From positions 2,914,001 to 2,978,000 of the forward strand of contig NZ_CP089746.1 of the NCBI RefSeq assembly GCF_029541745.1: a stretch of DNA of 64,000 nt, written 5' to 3'. Positions 26,423-34,605 of the stretch are shown one piece after another (positions within the stretch are counted from its first letter, which is position 1; each line of letters opens with the position of its first letter). The stretch comes from Streptomyces sp. LX-29 (GTDB lineage: Bacteria; Actinomycetota; Actinomycetes; Streptomycetales; Streptomycetaceae). Both the position numbers and the translations under genes were made by a program. The notes beneath the pieces are model-generated. The model made no database searches. It saw only the letters and a program-made list of their open reading frames with translations, and was not told the origin of the DNA.

Positions 26423-27460
26423 ATGCCCAACGCCAGAGCCCTCCCCCTCTCCCGCCGCGGACTGCTCGCCGCGGGCGGCGCCGTCGGCCTCGGTGCCCTG
26501 GTCACCGCCTGTGGGAGCAAGGACTCCAAGGGATCCGACAAGTCGGGTGGTGCGGCGAAGAAGAGCGGTCCGTGGACCTTCACCGACGACCGTAAGACCA
26601 AGATCTCCAAGAAGAGCACCCCGCAGCGCATCGTCGCGTACATCGGCTCGGCCGCCGCGCTCTACGACTTCGGCGTGGACAAGCAGATCGTCGGCACCTT
26701 CGGCCCGACCACGCTCAAGAACGGCGAGCCCGACAAGCAGGCCGGCGACCTCCCGGTCGACCAGGTGACCGTGCTCGGCAACGAGTGGGGCCAGTTCAAC
26801 GTCGAGAAGTACGCGGCGCTCCGCCCCGAGCTGCTCATCACCAACATGTACGACCCGGGCGCGCTCTTCTACGTCCCGGACGACAGCAAGGACAAGATCC
26901 TCGGCCTGGCCGACAGCGTCGCCATCACCAGCGGCCGGGTGTCCATGCTGGACCCCATCAAGCGCTACGCCGAGCTCGCCGAGTCGCTGGGCGCCGACCT
27001 GAAGGCCAAGAAGGTCGTCGAGGCGAAGGCCCGCTTCGAGAAGGCCGCCGAGACCCTCCGCAAGACCGCCAAGGGCTCCAAGATCAAGGTCATGGCCTGC
27101 TCCGCCAGCGCCGACCTGTTCTACGTCTCCAACCCGAAGGTCAACGCCGACCTCATCTACTTCAGCGAGCTGGGCGTCGAGTTCGTCGAGCCGAAGAAGC
27201 TGGACCAGGGCGGCTACTTCGAGAGCCTGAGCTGGGAGAACGCCGACAAGTACGACGCGGACCTGCTCTTCCTCGACGACCGCACCGCGACCCTCCAGCC
27301 CAAGGACCTGAAGTCCAAGCCGACCTGGTCCAAGCTGCCCGCCGTCAAGGCCGGCCAGATCACCGGCTGGAGCAGCGAGCCGCGCTTCTCCTACGCCGGT
27401 GCCGCCCCGCTCATCGAGGCGCTCACCAAGGCCATCCAGGACGCCAAGAAGGTCAGCTGA
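26423..27460 (+). CDS. desE: Ferrioxamine-binding lipoprotein DesE (ABC substrate-binding protein)
   Basis: 345 residues. A twin-arginine-like signal (SRRGLLAAGGAVGLG) ends in the lipobox LVTAC, so the mature protein is lipid-anchored outside the membrane. The Fe3+-siderophore-binding fold follows (RIVAYIGSAAALYDFGVDKQIVG...). It captures ferrioxamine for import. As first gene of the locus, behind an iron box, it matches DesE of S. coelicolor; permease and ATPase genes are not present here. Confidence 0.88.
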   Translation: MPNARALPLSRRGLLAAGGAVGLGALVTACGSKDSKGSDKSGGAAKKSGPWTFTDDRKTKISKKSTPQRIVAYIGSAAALYDFGVDKQIVGTFGPTTLKNGEPDKQAGDLPVDQVTVLGNEWGQFNVEKYAALRPELLITNMYDPGALFYVPDDSKDKILGLADSVAITSGRVSMLDPIKRYAELAESLGADLKAKKVVEAKARFEKAAETLRKTAKGSKIKVMACSASADLFYVSNPKVNADLIYFSELGVEFVEPKKLDQGGYFESLSWENADKYDADLLFLDDRTATLQPKDLKSKPTWSKLPAVKAGQITGWSSEPRFSYAGAAPLIEALTKAIQDAKKVS

Positions 27461-27552
27461 CGCCGACCCCGACCCACCACCGGACACCCCGGGCCCATGG
27501 CACCCATGGCACCCACGGCACTCACGGCGCGTGAAAGGAACACCCCTCTCAC

Positions 27553-28446
27553 ATGACCACCGCAGCCACCACCACCGCCGTTCCGTTCCGCTTCTTCGAC
27601 GCGCGCGTCACCGGAACCCGATCCCTCGGCCCCTCCATGGTCCGGATCACCTTCGGCGGCCCGGAGCTCACCGAGTTCGCCACGGGCGGTCGCGACCAGA
27701 GATTCAAGCTCTTCCTTCCGCAACCCGGCCAGGACGCCCCCGTCGTCCCGGTCGAGGCGGGCGTGGAGTGGTTCTCCGTGTGGCGTGCCATGGACCCGGA
27801 GACGCGTGGGGTCATGCGCTCGTACACCGTGCGCGACCAGCGCCGGGCCGACGACGGATCCGTCGAGCTCGACGTGGACTTCGCGCTGCACGGCGCCGAC
27901 TCCGCCGCAGCGAGCGGCCCGGCCGCCCGCTGGGCCGCTCGCGCCGAACCGGGCGACCGGGCCGTGCTCCTGGGCCCGATCGCCCCGGACAACGCCGGGG
28001 TGGACTTCCGCCCGCCGGCCGGCACCGACTGGGTGCTGGTCGCGGGCGACGAGACCGCGCTGCCCGCCGTCTCGGGCATCCTCCGCTGGCTGCCCGCCGG
28101 CACCCCGGCCCGGGTCTGGATCGAGGTGCCGCACGCCGAGGACATCCAGCGCCTCGACACCGAGGCGGACGCCGAGATCATCTGGCTGGTGCGGGACGGC
28201 GGCGACGGCCGCCCGCGGACCGACCTGATCCCGGACGCGGTGCGCGCCGCGAGCCTTCCCGAGGGCACCGCGTACGCCTGGATCGCCGGCGAGGCCGGCA
28301 CCGTGCGGACGCTCCGTCGCCACCTGGTCCGCGAGCGCGGTTTCGACCGCAAGGCCGTCATGTTCACCGGCTACTGGCGCCGTGGCGCCACCGAGGAACA
28401 GCTCATCGAGGAAGCCGTGACCAACCCGGCCCCCAGCGAGGACTAA
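27553..28446 (+). CDS. desF: Siderophore-interacting protein DesF (ferri-siderophore reductase)
   Basis: 297 residues of the SIP/ViuB family: an N-terminal FAD-binding barrel with RSYTVRDQR (the RxYT/S flavin motif) and a C-terminal NAD(P)H-binding domain (WVLVAGDETALPAVSGIL, AWIAGEAGTVRTLRRHL, YWRRG). It probably reduces ferrioxamine-bound iron in the cytoplasm to release Fe2+. It follows desE by 92 bp in the same orientation. Confidence 0.88.
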   Translation: MTTAATTTAVPFRFFDARVTGTRSLGPSMVRITFGGPELTEFATGGRDQRFKLFLPQPGQDAPVVPVEAGVEWFSVWRAMDPETRGVMRSYTVRDQRRADDGSVELDVDFALHGADSAAASGPAARWAARAEPGDRAVLLGPIAPDNAGVDFRPPAGTDWVLVAGDETALPAVSGILRWLPAGTPARVWIEVPHAEDIQRLDTEADAEIIWLVRDGGDGRPRTDLIPDAVRAASLPEGTAYAWIAGEAGTVRTLRRHLVRERGFDRKAVMFTGYWRRGATEEQLIEEAVTNPAPSED

Positions 28447-28458
28447 ACGTTTCTTCGA

Positions 28459-28484
28459 GCTCCGGTCGGCCGCCGACCGGGAGC
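28459..28484 (+). terminator. Hairpin between desF and desA
   Basis: GCTCCGGTCGG pairs with CCGACCGGGAGC around three bases, with one bulge. It lies 12 bp past the desF stop at the head of a 310-bp pyrimidine-rich gap. It may end or attenuate the desEF transcript. Confidence 0.5.
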
Positions 28485-28756
28485 CTCCGTCTCCCCGCAC
28501 GCCTCCCCTCCCCGTAAGCCGCCCCCGTACGCCCCCGCCCGTACGAGGACCTCCCTACGCCCTCCTGACGCCTCCCCCCTCGAAACTCACCGCGCACGCC
28601 TCCTCCTCACCCCGCACGGAGCGACCGCGCCGCCCTGCCTCCTGCCTCCTCTCACACCCCTCACCGCGTCGCCGGCCCGTCCGCACGACCCTCGACACCC
28701 TCCGGACGGGGCCCCGGCCAGGGCACCCCCATGCCCGCTTCAGAAAGGACATTCCG

Positions 28757-30325
28757 TTGAGCCTCCTCGCGAGCACCTCCGAGGACCCGTCGACAGGAAC
28801 CGCCACCGCACCCGTAGCCGGGGCGGCGGATGCCAGGTCGTACCTGTTCAATGACCGTACGGCGGACAGCTACCGGCGCTCCGTGGCCGACGGCATCGCG
28901 CTGGTGGCCGACACCGTCACCCGCACCGACCGCCCGTTCTCCGGCGTGACCCCCGACGAACTGGCCCCGCGGATATCCGGGATCGACCTGGACCAGCCGC
29001 TCGGCGACGCCGGCGCCGCGCTGGAGGAGCTGGAGGAGGTCTACCTCCGCGACGCGATCTACTTCCACCACCCCCGCTACCTCGCCCACCTCAACTGCCC
29101 GGTGGTGATCCCGGCGCTGGTCGGCGAGGCGGTGCTGTCCGCCATCAACTCCTCGCTGGACACCTGGGACCAGAGCGCCGGCGGCACCCTGATCGAGCGC
29201 CGCCTGATCGACTGGACCACCGAGCGCCTCGGCCTGGGTCAGGACGCCGACGGCATCTTCACCAGCGGCGGCACCCAGTCCAACTTCCAGGCCCTGCTGC
29301 TCGCCCGCGAGGAGGCCGTCACCCAGGCCCTGAAGAACGCCGCGGAGCCGCTGACCCAGCACGACATCCTCCCCCGGCTGCGCATCCTCTCCTCCGAGGT
29401 CAGCCACTTCAGCGTGAAGAAGTCCGCGAAGCTGCTCGGGCTCGGCCAGGACGCGGTCATCTCCGTGGAGACCGACCGCGACCGCCGGATGCGGCCCGCC
29501 GCGCTCGCCCGCGAGCTGGAGCGCTGCCACCGCGAGGGCCTGGTCGTGATGGCCGTGGTGGCCACCGCGGGCACCACCGACTTCGGCACCCTCGACCCCC
29601 TGCCGCAGATCGCCGACCTGGCCGCCTGGGCCGGCACCTGGTTCCACGTGGACGCCGCCTACGGCTGCGGGCTACTCACCTCCCGCACCCGACGCCACCT
29701 GCTCGACGGCGTCGAGCGCGCCGACTCGGTCACCGTGGACTACCACAAGTCCTTCTTCCAGCCGGTCAGCTCCAGCGCGGTGCTGGTCCGCGACCGGGCC
29801 ACGCTGCGCCACGCCACCTACCACGCCGACTACCTCAACCCGGCGCGCATGGTCGAGCAGCGCATCCCCAACCAGGTCGACAAGTCGATCCAGACCACCC
29901 GCCGCTTCGACGCGCTGAAGCTGTGGATGACCCTGCGCATCATGGGCGTGGACGGCCTCGGCGCCCTCTTCGACGAGGTCTGCGACCGCGCGGCCGACGC
30001 CTGGACGCTGCTGGACGAGGACCCCCGCTACGAGGTCGTCACCAAGTCCCAGCTCTCCACCCTGGTCTTCCGCTACCTGCCCCCGGAGGGGGCGCTGCGG
30101 GAGCTGACCGACGAGGCCAACCTGTACGCGCGGGACGCGCTGGCCGCCTCCGGCGAGGCCGTCGTGGCGGGCACCACGGTCGACGGGGCGCACTACCTGA
30201 AATTCACCCTGCTCAACCCGGAGACCTCGCTCGACGACATCGCGCACGTCCTGGACCTGCTGGCGGAGCACGCCGGCCGCTACCTGAACGAACACGCCGC
30301 CGCCCCCGCCCGCCGCGCCAGCTGA
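28757..30325 (+). CDS. desA: Lysine decarboxylase DesA (desferrioxamine biosynthesis)
   Basis: 522 residues from TTG 28757, with AGAAAGGA 8 nt upstream. It is a PLP-dependent group II decarboxylase that makes cadaverine from lysine. HVDAAYGCG and VDYHKSFFQP (Schiff-base Lys331) mark the cofactor site, and DTWDQSAGGTLIERRLIDW is typical of the siderophore type. It has a short Ser/Thr extension at the N terminus. It starts the biosynthetic run desA-desB-desCD; no iron box is visible in the 310 bp upstream. Confidence 0.93.
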   Translation: MSLLASTSEDPSTGTATAPVAGAADARSYLFNDRTADSYRRSVADGIALVADTVTRTDRPFSGVTPDELAPRISGIDLDQPLGDAGAALEELEEVYLRDAIYFHHPRYLAHLNCPVVIPALVGEAVLSAINSSLDTWDQSAGGTLIERRLIDWTTERLGLGQDADGIFTSGGTQSNFQALLLAREEAVTQALKNAAEPLTQHDILPRLRILSSEVSHFSVKKSAKLLGLGQDAVISVETDRDRRMRPAALARELERCHREGLVVMAVVATAGTTDFGTLDPLPQIADLAAWAGTWFHVDAAYGCGLLTSRTRRHLLDGVERADSVTVDYHKSFFQPVSSSAVLVRDRATLRHATYHADYLNPARMVEQRIPNQVDKSIQTTRRFDALKLWMTLRIMGVDGLGALFDEVCDRAADAWTLLDEDPRYEVVTKSQLSTLVFRYLPPEGALRELTDEANLYARDALAASGEAVVAGTTVDGAHYLKFTLLNPETSLDDIAHVLDLLAEHAGRYLNEHAAAPARRAS

Positions 30326-30337
30326 ACGGAAGATCCC

Positions 30338-31618
30338 ATGTCCACCACCTACGACTTCGTCGGCATCGGCCTCGGCCCGTACAACCTGGGTCTGGCCTGC
30401 CTCACCGAGCCGCTCGACGAGCTGAACGGCGTGTTCCTGGAGAGCAAGCCGGACTTCGAGTGGCACTCGGGGATGTTCCTCGACGGCGCCCACCTCCAGA
30501 CCCCGTTCATGTCGGACCTGGTCACGCTGGCCGACCCGACCTCCCCGTACTCCTTCCTGAACTACCTGAAGGAGTCCGGCCGGCTGTACTCCTTCTACAT
30601 CCGCGAGAACTTCTATCCGCTGCGGACGGAGTACAACGACTACTGCCGCTGGGCGGCGGCGAAGCTCACCAGCGTCCGCTTCAACGAGACGGTGGAGACC
30701 GTCGAGTACGACGAGGCCGAGGAGGTGTACGTCGTGCGCACCGTCGACGGCGTCTTCCGCGGCCGCCGCCTGGTGCTGGGCACCGGCACCCCGCCGTACC
30801 TCCCCGAGTCCTGCCGTGACCTGGGCGGGGACTTCCTGCACAACTCGCGCTACATGGAGCACAAGGCGGCGCTGCAGGCCAAGGAGTCCATCACCCTGGT
30901 CGGCAGCGGGCAGAGCGCCGCGGAGATCTACTACGACCTGCTGTCGGAGATCGACGTCCACGGCTACCGGCTCAACTGGGTCACCCGCTCCCCGCGGTTC
31001 TTCCCGCTGGAGTACACCAAGCTGACCCTGGAGATGACCTCCCCGGAGTACATCGACTACTTCCACGCGCTGCCCGAGGACACCCGCTACCGGCTGGAGA
31101 CCGAGCAGAAGGGCCTGTTCAAGGGCATCGACTCGGAGCTGATCAACGCCATCTTCGATCTGCTCTACCAGAAGAACCTCACCGGCCCGGTCCCCACCCG
31201 GCTGCTGACCAACTCCGCGCTCCAGTCGGCCTCGTACGACTCCGAGAGCGGGACGTACCGCCTGGACCTGCGCCATGAGGAGCAGGGACGGGACTTCACC
31301 CTCACCACCGAGGGTCTGGTGCTGGCGACCGGCTACCGCTACCAGCCGCCGGCCTTCCTGGAGCCGATCCACGACCGGCTGCGCTGGGACGCCCACGGCC
31401 GCTTCGACGTCGCCCGCAACTACAGCGTCGACACCACCGGGAACGGCGTCTTCCTGCAGAACGCCGGCACCCACACGCACAGCGTCACCTCCCCCGACCT
31501 GGGCATGGGCCCCTACCGCAACTCCTGGATCGTGCGGGAGCTGCTGGGCCGCGAGGTCTACCCGATCGAGAAGGCCATCGCCTTCCAGGAGTTCGGCGCC
31601 CCGGAGGTGTCCCTCTGA
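30338..31618 (+). CDS. desB: Cadaverine N-monooxygenase DesB
   Basis: 426 residues of the flavin-dependent N-hydroxylating monooxygenase family (IucD/SidA/PvdA). The FAD motif is [12 protein letters not shown] and the NADPH motif is [25 protein letters not shown] is the C-terminal family signature. It converts cadaverine to N-hydroxycadaverine. It follows desA by 12 bp, and its TGA overlaps the ATG of desCD by one base, implying coupled translation. Confidence 0.93.
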   Translation: MSTTYDFVGIGLGPYNLGLACLTEPLDELNGVFLESKPDFEWHSGMFLDGAHLQTPFMSDLVTLADPTSPYSFLNYLKESGRLYSFYIRENFYPLRTEYNDYCRWAAAKLTSVRFNETVETVEYDEAEEVYVVRTVDGVFRGRRLVLGTGTPPYLPESCRDLGGDFLHNSRYMEHKAALQAKESITLVGSGQSAAEIYYDLLSEIDVHGYRLNWVTRSPRFFPLEYTKLTLEMTSPEYIDYFHALPEDTRYRLETEQKGLFKGIDSELINAIFDLLYQKNLTGPVPTRLLTNSALQSASYDSESGTYRLDLRHEEQGRDFTLTTEGLVLATGYRYQPPAFLEPIHDRLRWDAHGRFDVARNYSVDTTGNGVFLQNAGTHTHSVTSPDLGMGPYRNSWIVRELLGREVYPIEKAIAFQEFGAPEVSL

Positions 31619-33969
31619 TGTCGGAGATCCTCTTCCGCCGGCACGACGACCGGCTCGGCGAGTTCGCCATCCGCCCCCTGGACCCGGACGCGGACGCGGA
31701 GCTGCTGCACAGCTGGGTGACCCACCCCAAGTCCGCGTTCTGGATGATGCAGGACCTGTCGGTGGCCGAGGTCGGCGCCGAGTACCGCAAGATCCACGAG
31801 CACGCGCACCACGACGCCTTCATCGGACTGTACGAGGGCCGCCCGGCGTTCCTCGTCGAGCGGTACGACCCGTCGCGGCTGGAGCTGGTCGGGCTGTACG
31901 ACGCGCGGCCGGGCGACGTCGGCATGCACTTCCTGTGCGCGCCCACCGACATCCCGTTGCACGGCTTCACCCGCGCGGTCATCACCACCGTCATGGAGCT
32001 GCTCTTCTCCGACCCGCGCAACCGGCGCGTGGTCGTGGAGCCGGACAGCCGGAACAAGGCCGTCCATGCCCTCAACGCGGTCGTCGGCTTCGAGGTCGTC
32101 GGACCGATCCAGAAGCCGGAGAAGGAGGCGCTGCTGAGCGTCTGCACCCGCGAGCGGTTCCTGGCCAGCCAGGACCGCGGCGGCTCCAGCCTCACCGGCG
32201 CCGTCGCCCACCTCACCCCCGAGCGCTGGGAGCGGGCCGGCCGACTGCTCATCCGCAAGGCGCTGGCCGAGTTCGCGCACGAGCGGCTGCTGACGCCGGA
32301 GCGGCTCCCCGACGGCGGCTGGTCGGTGCGCGGCGACGACCGGAGCGTGGAGTACCGCTTCGCGGCCTCGGTGCTGACCCTGGACCACTGGCAGGTCGAC
32401 GCCGACTCCATCACCCGCCATCGGGACGGCGTGGAGCTCCCGCTGGACGCGCTCGACTTCTTCATCGAGCTGCGGGAGACGCTGGGCCTGAGCGACGAGA
32501 TCCTGCCGGTCTATCTGGAGGAGATCAGCTCCACCCTCTCCGGCACCGCCTACAAGCTGGGCGAGGCGCGGCTGAGCGCCGCCGAGCTGGCCGAGGCGGA
32601 CTTCCAGGCGATCGAGACCGGGATGACCGAGGGGCACCCCTGCTTCGTCGCCAACAACGGGCGGCTGGGCTTCGGCGTGCACGAGTACCACGCGTACGCG
32701 CCGGAGGCGGCCAGCCCCATCCACCTGGTGTGGCTCGCCGCGCACCGCGACCACTCCACGTTCACCTCCTGCGCGGACATCGACTACGACACGCTGATGC
32801 GCGAGGAGCTGGGCGAGGCGACCCTGGAGCGGTTCGCGGAGACCATGCGCGAGCTGGGCCTGGACCTGGCCGACTACCAGCTGATCCCGGTCCACCCCTG
32901 GCAGTGGTGGAACAAGATGTCGGTCACCTTCGCCGCCGAGATCGCCCAGCGCCGCCTGGTCTGTCTGGGCGAGGGCGACGACGCCTACCTGGCCCAGCAG
33001 TCCATCCGGACCTTCTTCAACGTCAGCGCCCCCGAGAAGCACTATGTGAAGACGGCGCTGTCGGTGCTGAACATGGGCTTCATGCGGGGCCTGTCCGCCG
33101 CCTACATGGAGGCGACCCCGGCCATCAACGACTGGCTGGCCCAGCTGATCGCCAACGACGTGGTGCTGCGCGCCACCGGCCTGACGATCATCCGGGAGCG
33201 GGCCGCCATCGGCTACCGCCACCGGGCGTACGAGGCGGCGACCGACCGCTACTCGCCGTACCGCAAGATGCTGGCCGCGCTGTGGCGGGAGAGCCCGGTG
33301 TCCGGCCTGAAGCCGGGCCAGAAGGTGGCCACCATGGCCTCGCTGCTGCACGCCGACACCGAGGGCCGGTCCCTGGCGGCCGCCCTGATCCGGCGCTCGG
33401 GGCTGGCGCCGGAGGAGTGGCTGCGCCGCTACCTGCGCGCCTATTTCACCCCTCTGCTGCACAGCTTCTACGCCTACGACCTGGCGTACATGCCGCACGG
33501 CGAGAACGTCATCCTGGTCCTGGAGGACGGCGTCGTCCAGCGGGCGATCTTCAAGGACATCGCCGAGGAGATCGTGGTGATGGACCCGGACGCGGCGCTG
33601 CCGCCGGCGGTCCAGCGCATCCGCGCGGAGGTCCCCGAGGACGTCAAGCTGCTGTCGATCTTCACGGACGTCTTCGACTGCTTCTTCCGCTTCCTGGGCG
33701 CCACGCTGGCCGAGGACGGGGTGGTGGACGAGGAGACGTTCTGGCGGGCGGTCGCCGAGTGCGTCATCGCCTACCAGGAGTCGGCGCCGCACCTGACGGA
33801 CAAGTTCCGGCAGTACGACATGTTCGCCGAGGAGTTCACGCTGTCCTGCCTCAACCGGCTCCAGCTGCGCAACAACAAGCAGATGGTGGACCTCGCCGAC
33901 CCGGCGGGCGCCCTGCAGTTCGTGGGCACCCTGCGCAACCCGATCGCGCGTTTCGCCCCCGGGGCCTGA
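31618..33969 (+). CDS. desCD: DesC-DesD fusion: N-hydroxycadaverine acyltransferase + NIS siderophore synthetase
   Basis: 783 residues in one unbroken frame. Residues ~1-185 are the DesC/IucB-type GNAT acyltransferase (AFWMMQDLSVAEV, FIGLYEGRPAFLVE, RVVVEPDSRNKAVHALN). A linker of about ten residues (ASQDRGGSSLTG) leads to residues ~193-783, an IucA/IucC NIS synthetase (GHPCFVANNGRLGFGVHEY, LIPVHPWQWW, KTALSVLNMGFMRGL). DesC acylates N-hydroxycadaverine with succinyl- or acetyl-CoA; DesD condenses and cyclises the units with ATP to give desferrioxamines. In most streptomycetes these are two genes; fused DfoC of Erwinia is a precedent. The DNA shows no stop or start at the junction (~32170). 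Confidence 0.92.
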   Translation: MSEILFRRHDDRLGEFAIRPLDPDADAELLHSWVTHPKSAFWMMQDLSVAEVGAEYRKIHEHAHHDAFIGLYEGRPAFLVERYDPSRLELVGLYDARPGDVGMHFLCAPTDIPLHGFTRAVITTVMELLFSDPRNRRVVVEPDSRNKAVHALNAVVGFEVVGPIQKPEKEALLSVCTRERFLASQDRGGSSLTGAVAHLTPERWERAGRLLIRKALAEFAHERLLTPERLPDGGWSVRGDDRSVEYRFAASVLTLDHWQVDADSITRHRDGVELPLDALDFFIELRETLGLSDEILPVYLEEISSTLSGTAYKLGEARLSAAELAEADFQAIETGMTEGHPCFVANNGRLGFGVHEYHAYAPEAASPIHLVWLAAHRDHSTFTSCADIDYDTLMREELGEATLERFAETMRELGLDLADYQLIPVHPWQWWNKMSVTFAAEIAQRRLVCLGEGDDAYLAQQSIRTFFNVSAPEKHYVKTALSVLNMGFMRGLSAAYMEATPAINDWLAQLIANDVVLRATGLTIIRERAAIGYRHRAYEAATDRYSPYRKMLAALWRESPVSGLKPGQKVATMASLLHADTEGRSLAAALIRRSGLAPEEWLRRYLRAYFTPLLHSFYAYDLAYMPHGENVILVLEDGVVQRAIFKDIAEEIVVMDPDAALPPAVQRIRAEVPEDVKLLSIFTDVFDCFFRFLGATLAEDGVVDEETFWRAVAECVIAYQESAPHLTDKFRQYDMFAEEFTLSCLNRLQLRNNKQMVDLADPAGALQFVGTLRNPIARFAPGA

Positions 33970-33992
33970 CCCCGAGGCCGCGCGCCCAGCCG

Positions 33993-34062
33993 CCGCCGGG
34001 CGGCTCCCACTCGCTCCCGCCTGTCATGCCGCCGTGCGGGAACGAGGGGAGCCGCCCGGCGG
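33993..34062. terminator. Long stem-loop terminator after the des operon
   Basis: The perfect 16-bp arms CCGCCGGGCGGCTCCC (33993-34008) and GGGAGCCGCCCGGCGG (34047-34062) enclose a 38-nt loop. It separates desCD from the convergent small zinc-ribbon gene and can serve both directions. Confidence 0.8.
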
Positions 34063-34078
34063 TCTTTCCCGCGCGCCC

Positions 34079-34282
34079 TCAGCGCGCCTCCTCGCGCTGG
34101 TCACGCTTCTCGCGCTTGCCCGGCCCGCGGACGTGGTTCTCGGGGTAGGCGCACACCGAGCAGTACCAGCAGGGCGGATAGGGGTAGGTGGTGTCCCACC
34201 ACATGGGGTTGCGGCACGTCCCGCAGGAGGGCGGCGCGGGCTGGGAGCCGCTGGGCGGCGGCGCGGCGCGGCGGAGGCTCAT
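34079..34282 (-). CDS. Small putative zinc-ribbon protein
   Basis: 67 residues from ATG 34282, with GAGC-rich sequence upstream. Cysteine pairs CGTC and CWYCSVC flank an aromatic Trp/Tyr/Pro stretch (NPMWWDTTYPYPPC), and the C-terminal tail is highly charged. It probably binds one zinc ion. The cellular role is unknown. It is convergent with desCD across the long terminator. Confidence 0.6.
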   Translation of the reverse strand: MSLRRAAPPPSGSQPAPPSCGTCRNPMWWDTTYPYPPCWYCSVCAYPENHVRGPGKREKRDQREEAR

Positions 34283-34374
34283 CGCGGGATCGTCCCGCAC
34301 CACCGAGGCTCAGACCGCATCCCATGGCCATGGCTCACCCCATCGGGCGAAGGGGGACGACGGAATGCGTTCTT

Positions 34375-34416
34375 CGGTCTAGACCTATTGGCGCTTGGTC
34401 TAGTCCTTTCTACGCT
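34375..34416 (+). promoter_or_regulatory. Chitinase promoter with two DasR-like (dre) sites
   Basis: CGGTCTAGACCTA (34375-34387) and TTGGTCTAGTCC (34395-34406) are imperfect copies of the DasR site (TGGTCTAGACCA), forming the direct-repeat arrangement known upstream of Streptomyces chitinase genes. A promoter TTGGCG (34388-34393)-17 bp-TACGCT (34411-34416) is interleaved, so the second copy lies between -35 and -10. DasR repression relieved by aminosugars is predicted. The 5' leader would be about 185 nt. Confidence 0.68.
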
Positions 34417-34605
34417 CCGTCCCCATGCGGGGTGAGCGCGACAAGTCCATCTCCGGAGGGCTCGGGGTGGTTCGGAGCAGGTCTCCGAGGCGACCTCCGA
34501 GGCGTGATCTCCGGGGCGCGCCTCCCCGGGCGGTGCAGGTTCCTCACTCACCGGCCCGTGCGCGCACGCGCGGGCCGTCACACCCCCCCGACGCGAGGAG
34601 CACCC

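Noticed and set aside
31275..34148. 957-codon open frame overlapping desB and desCD
   Set aside because: Out-of-frame shadow of desCD, rich in Arg/Ala/Pro, no motifs.
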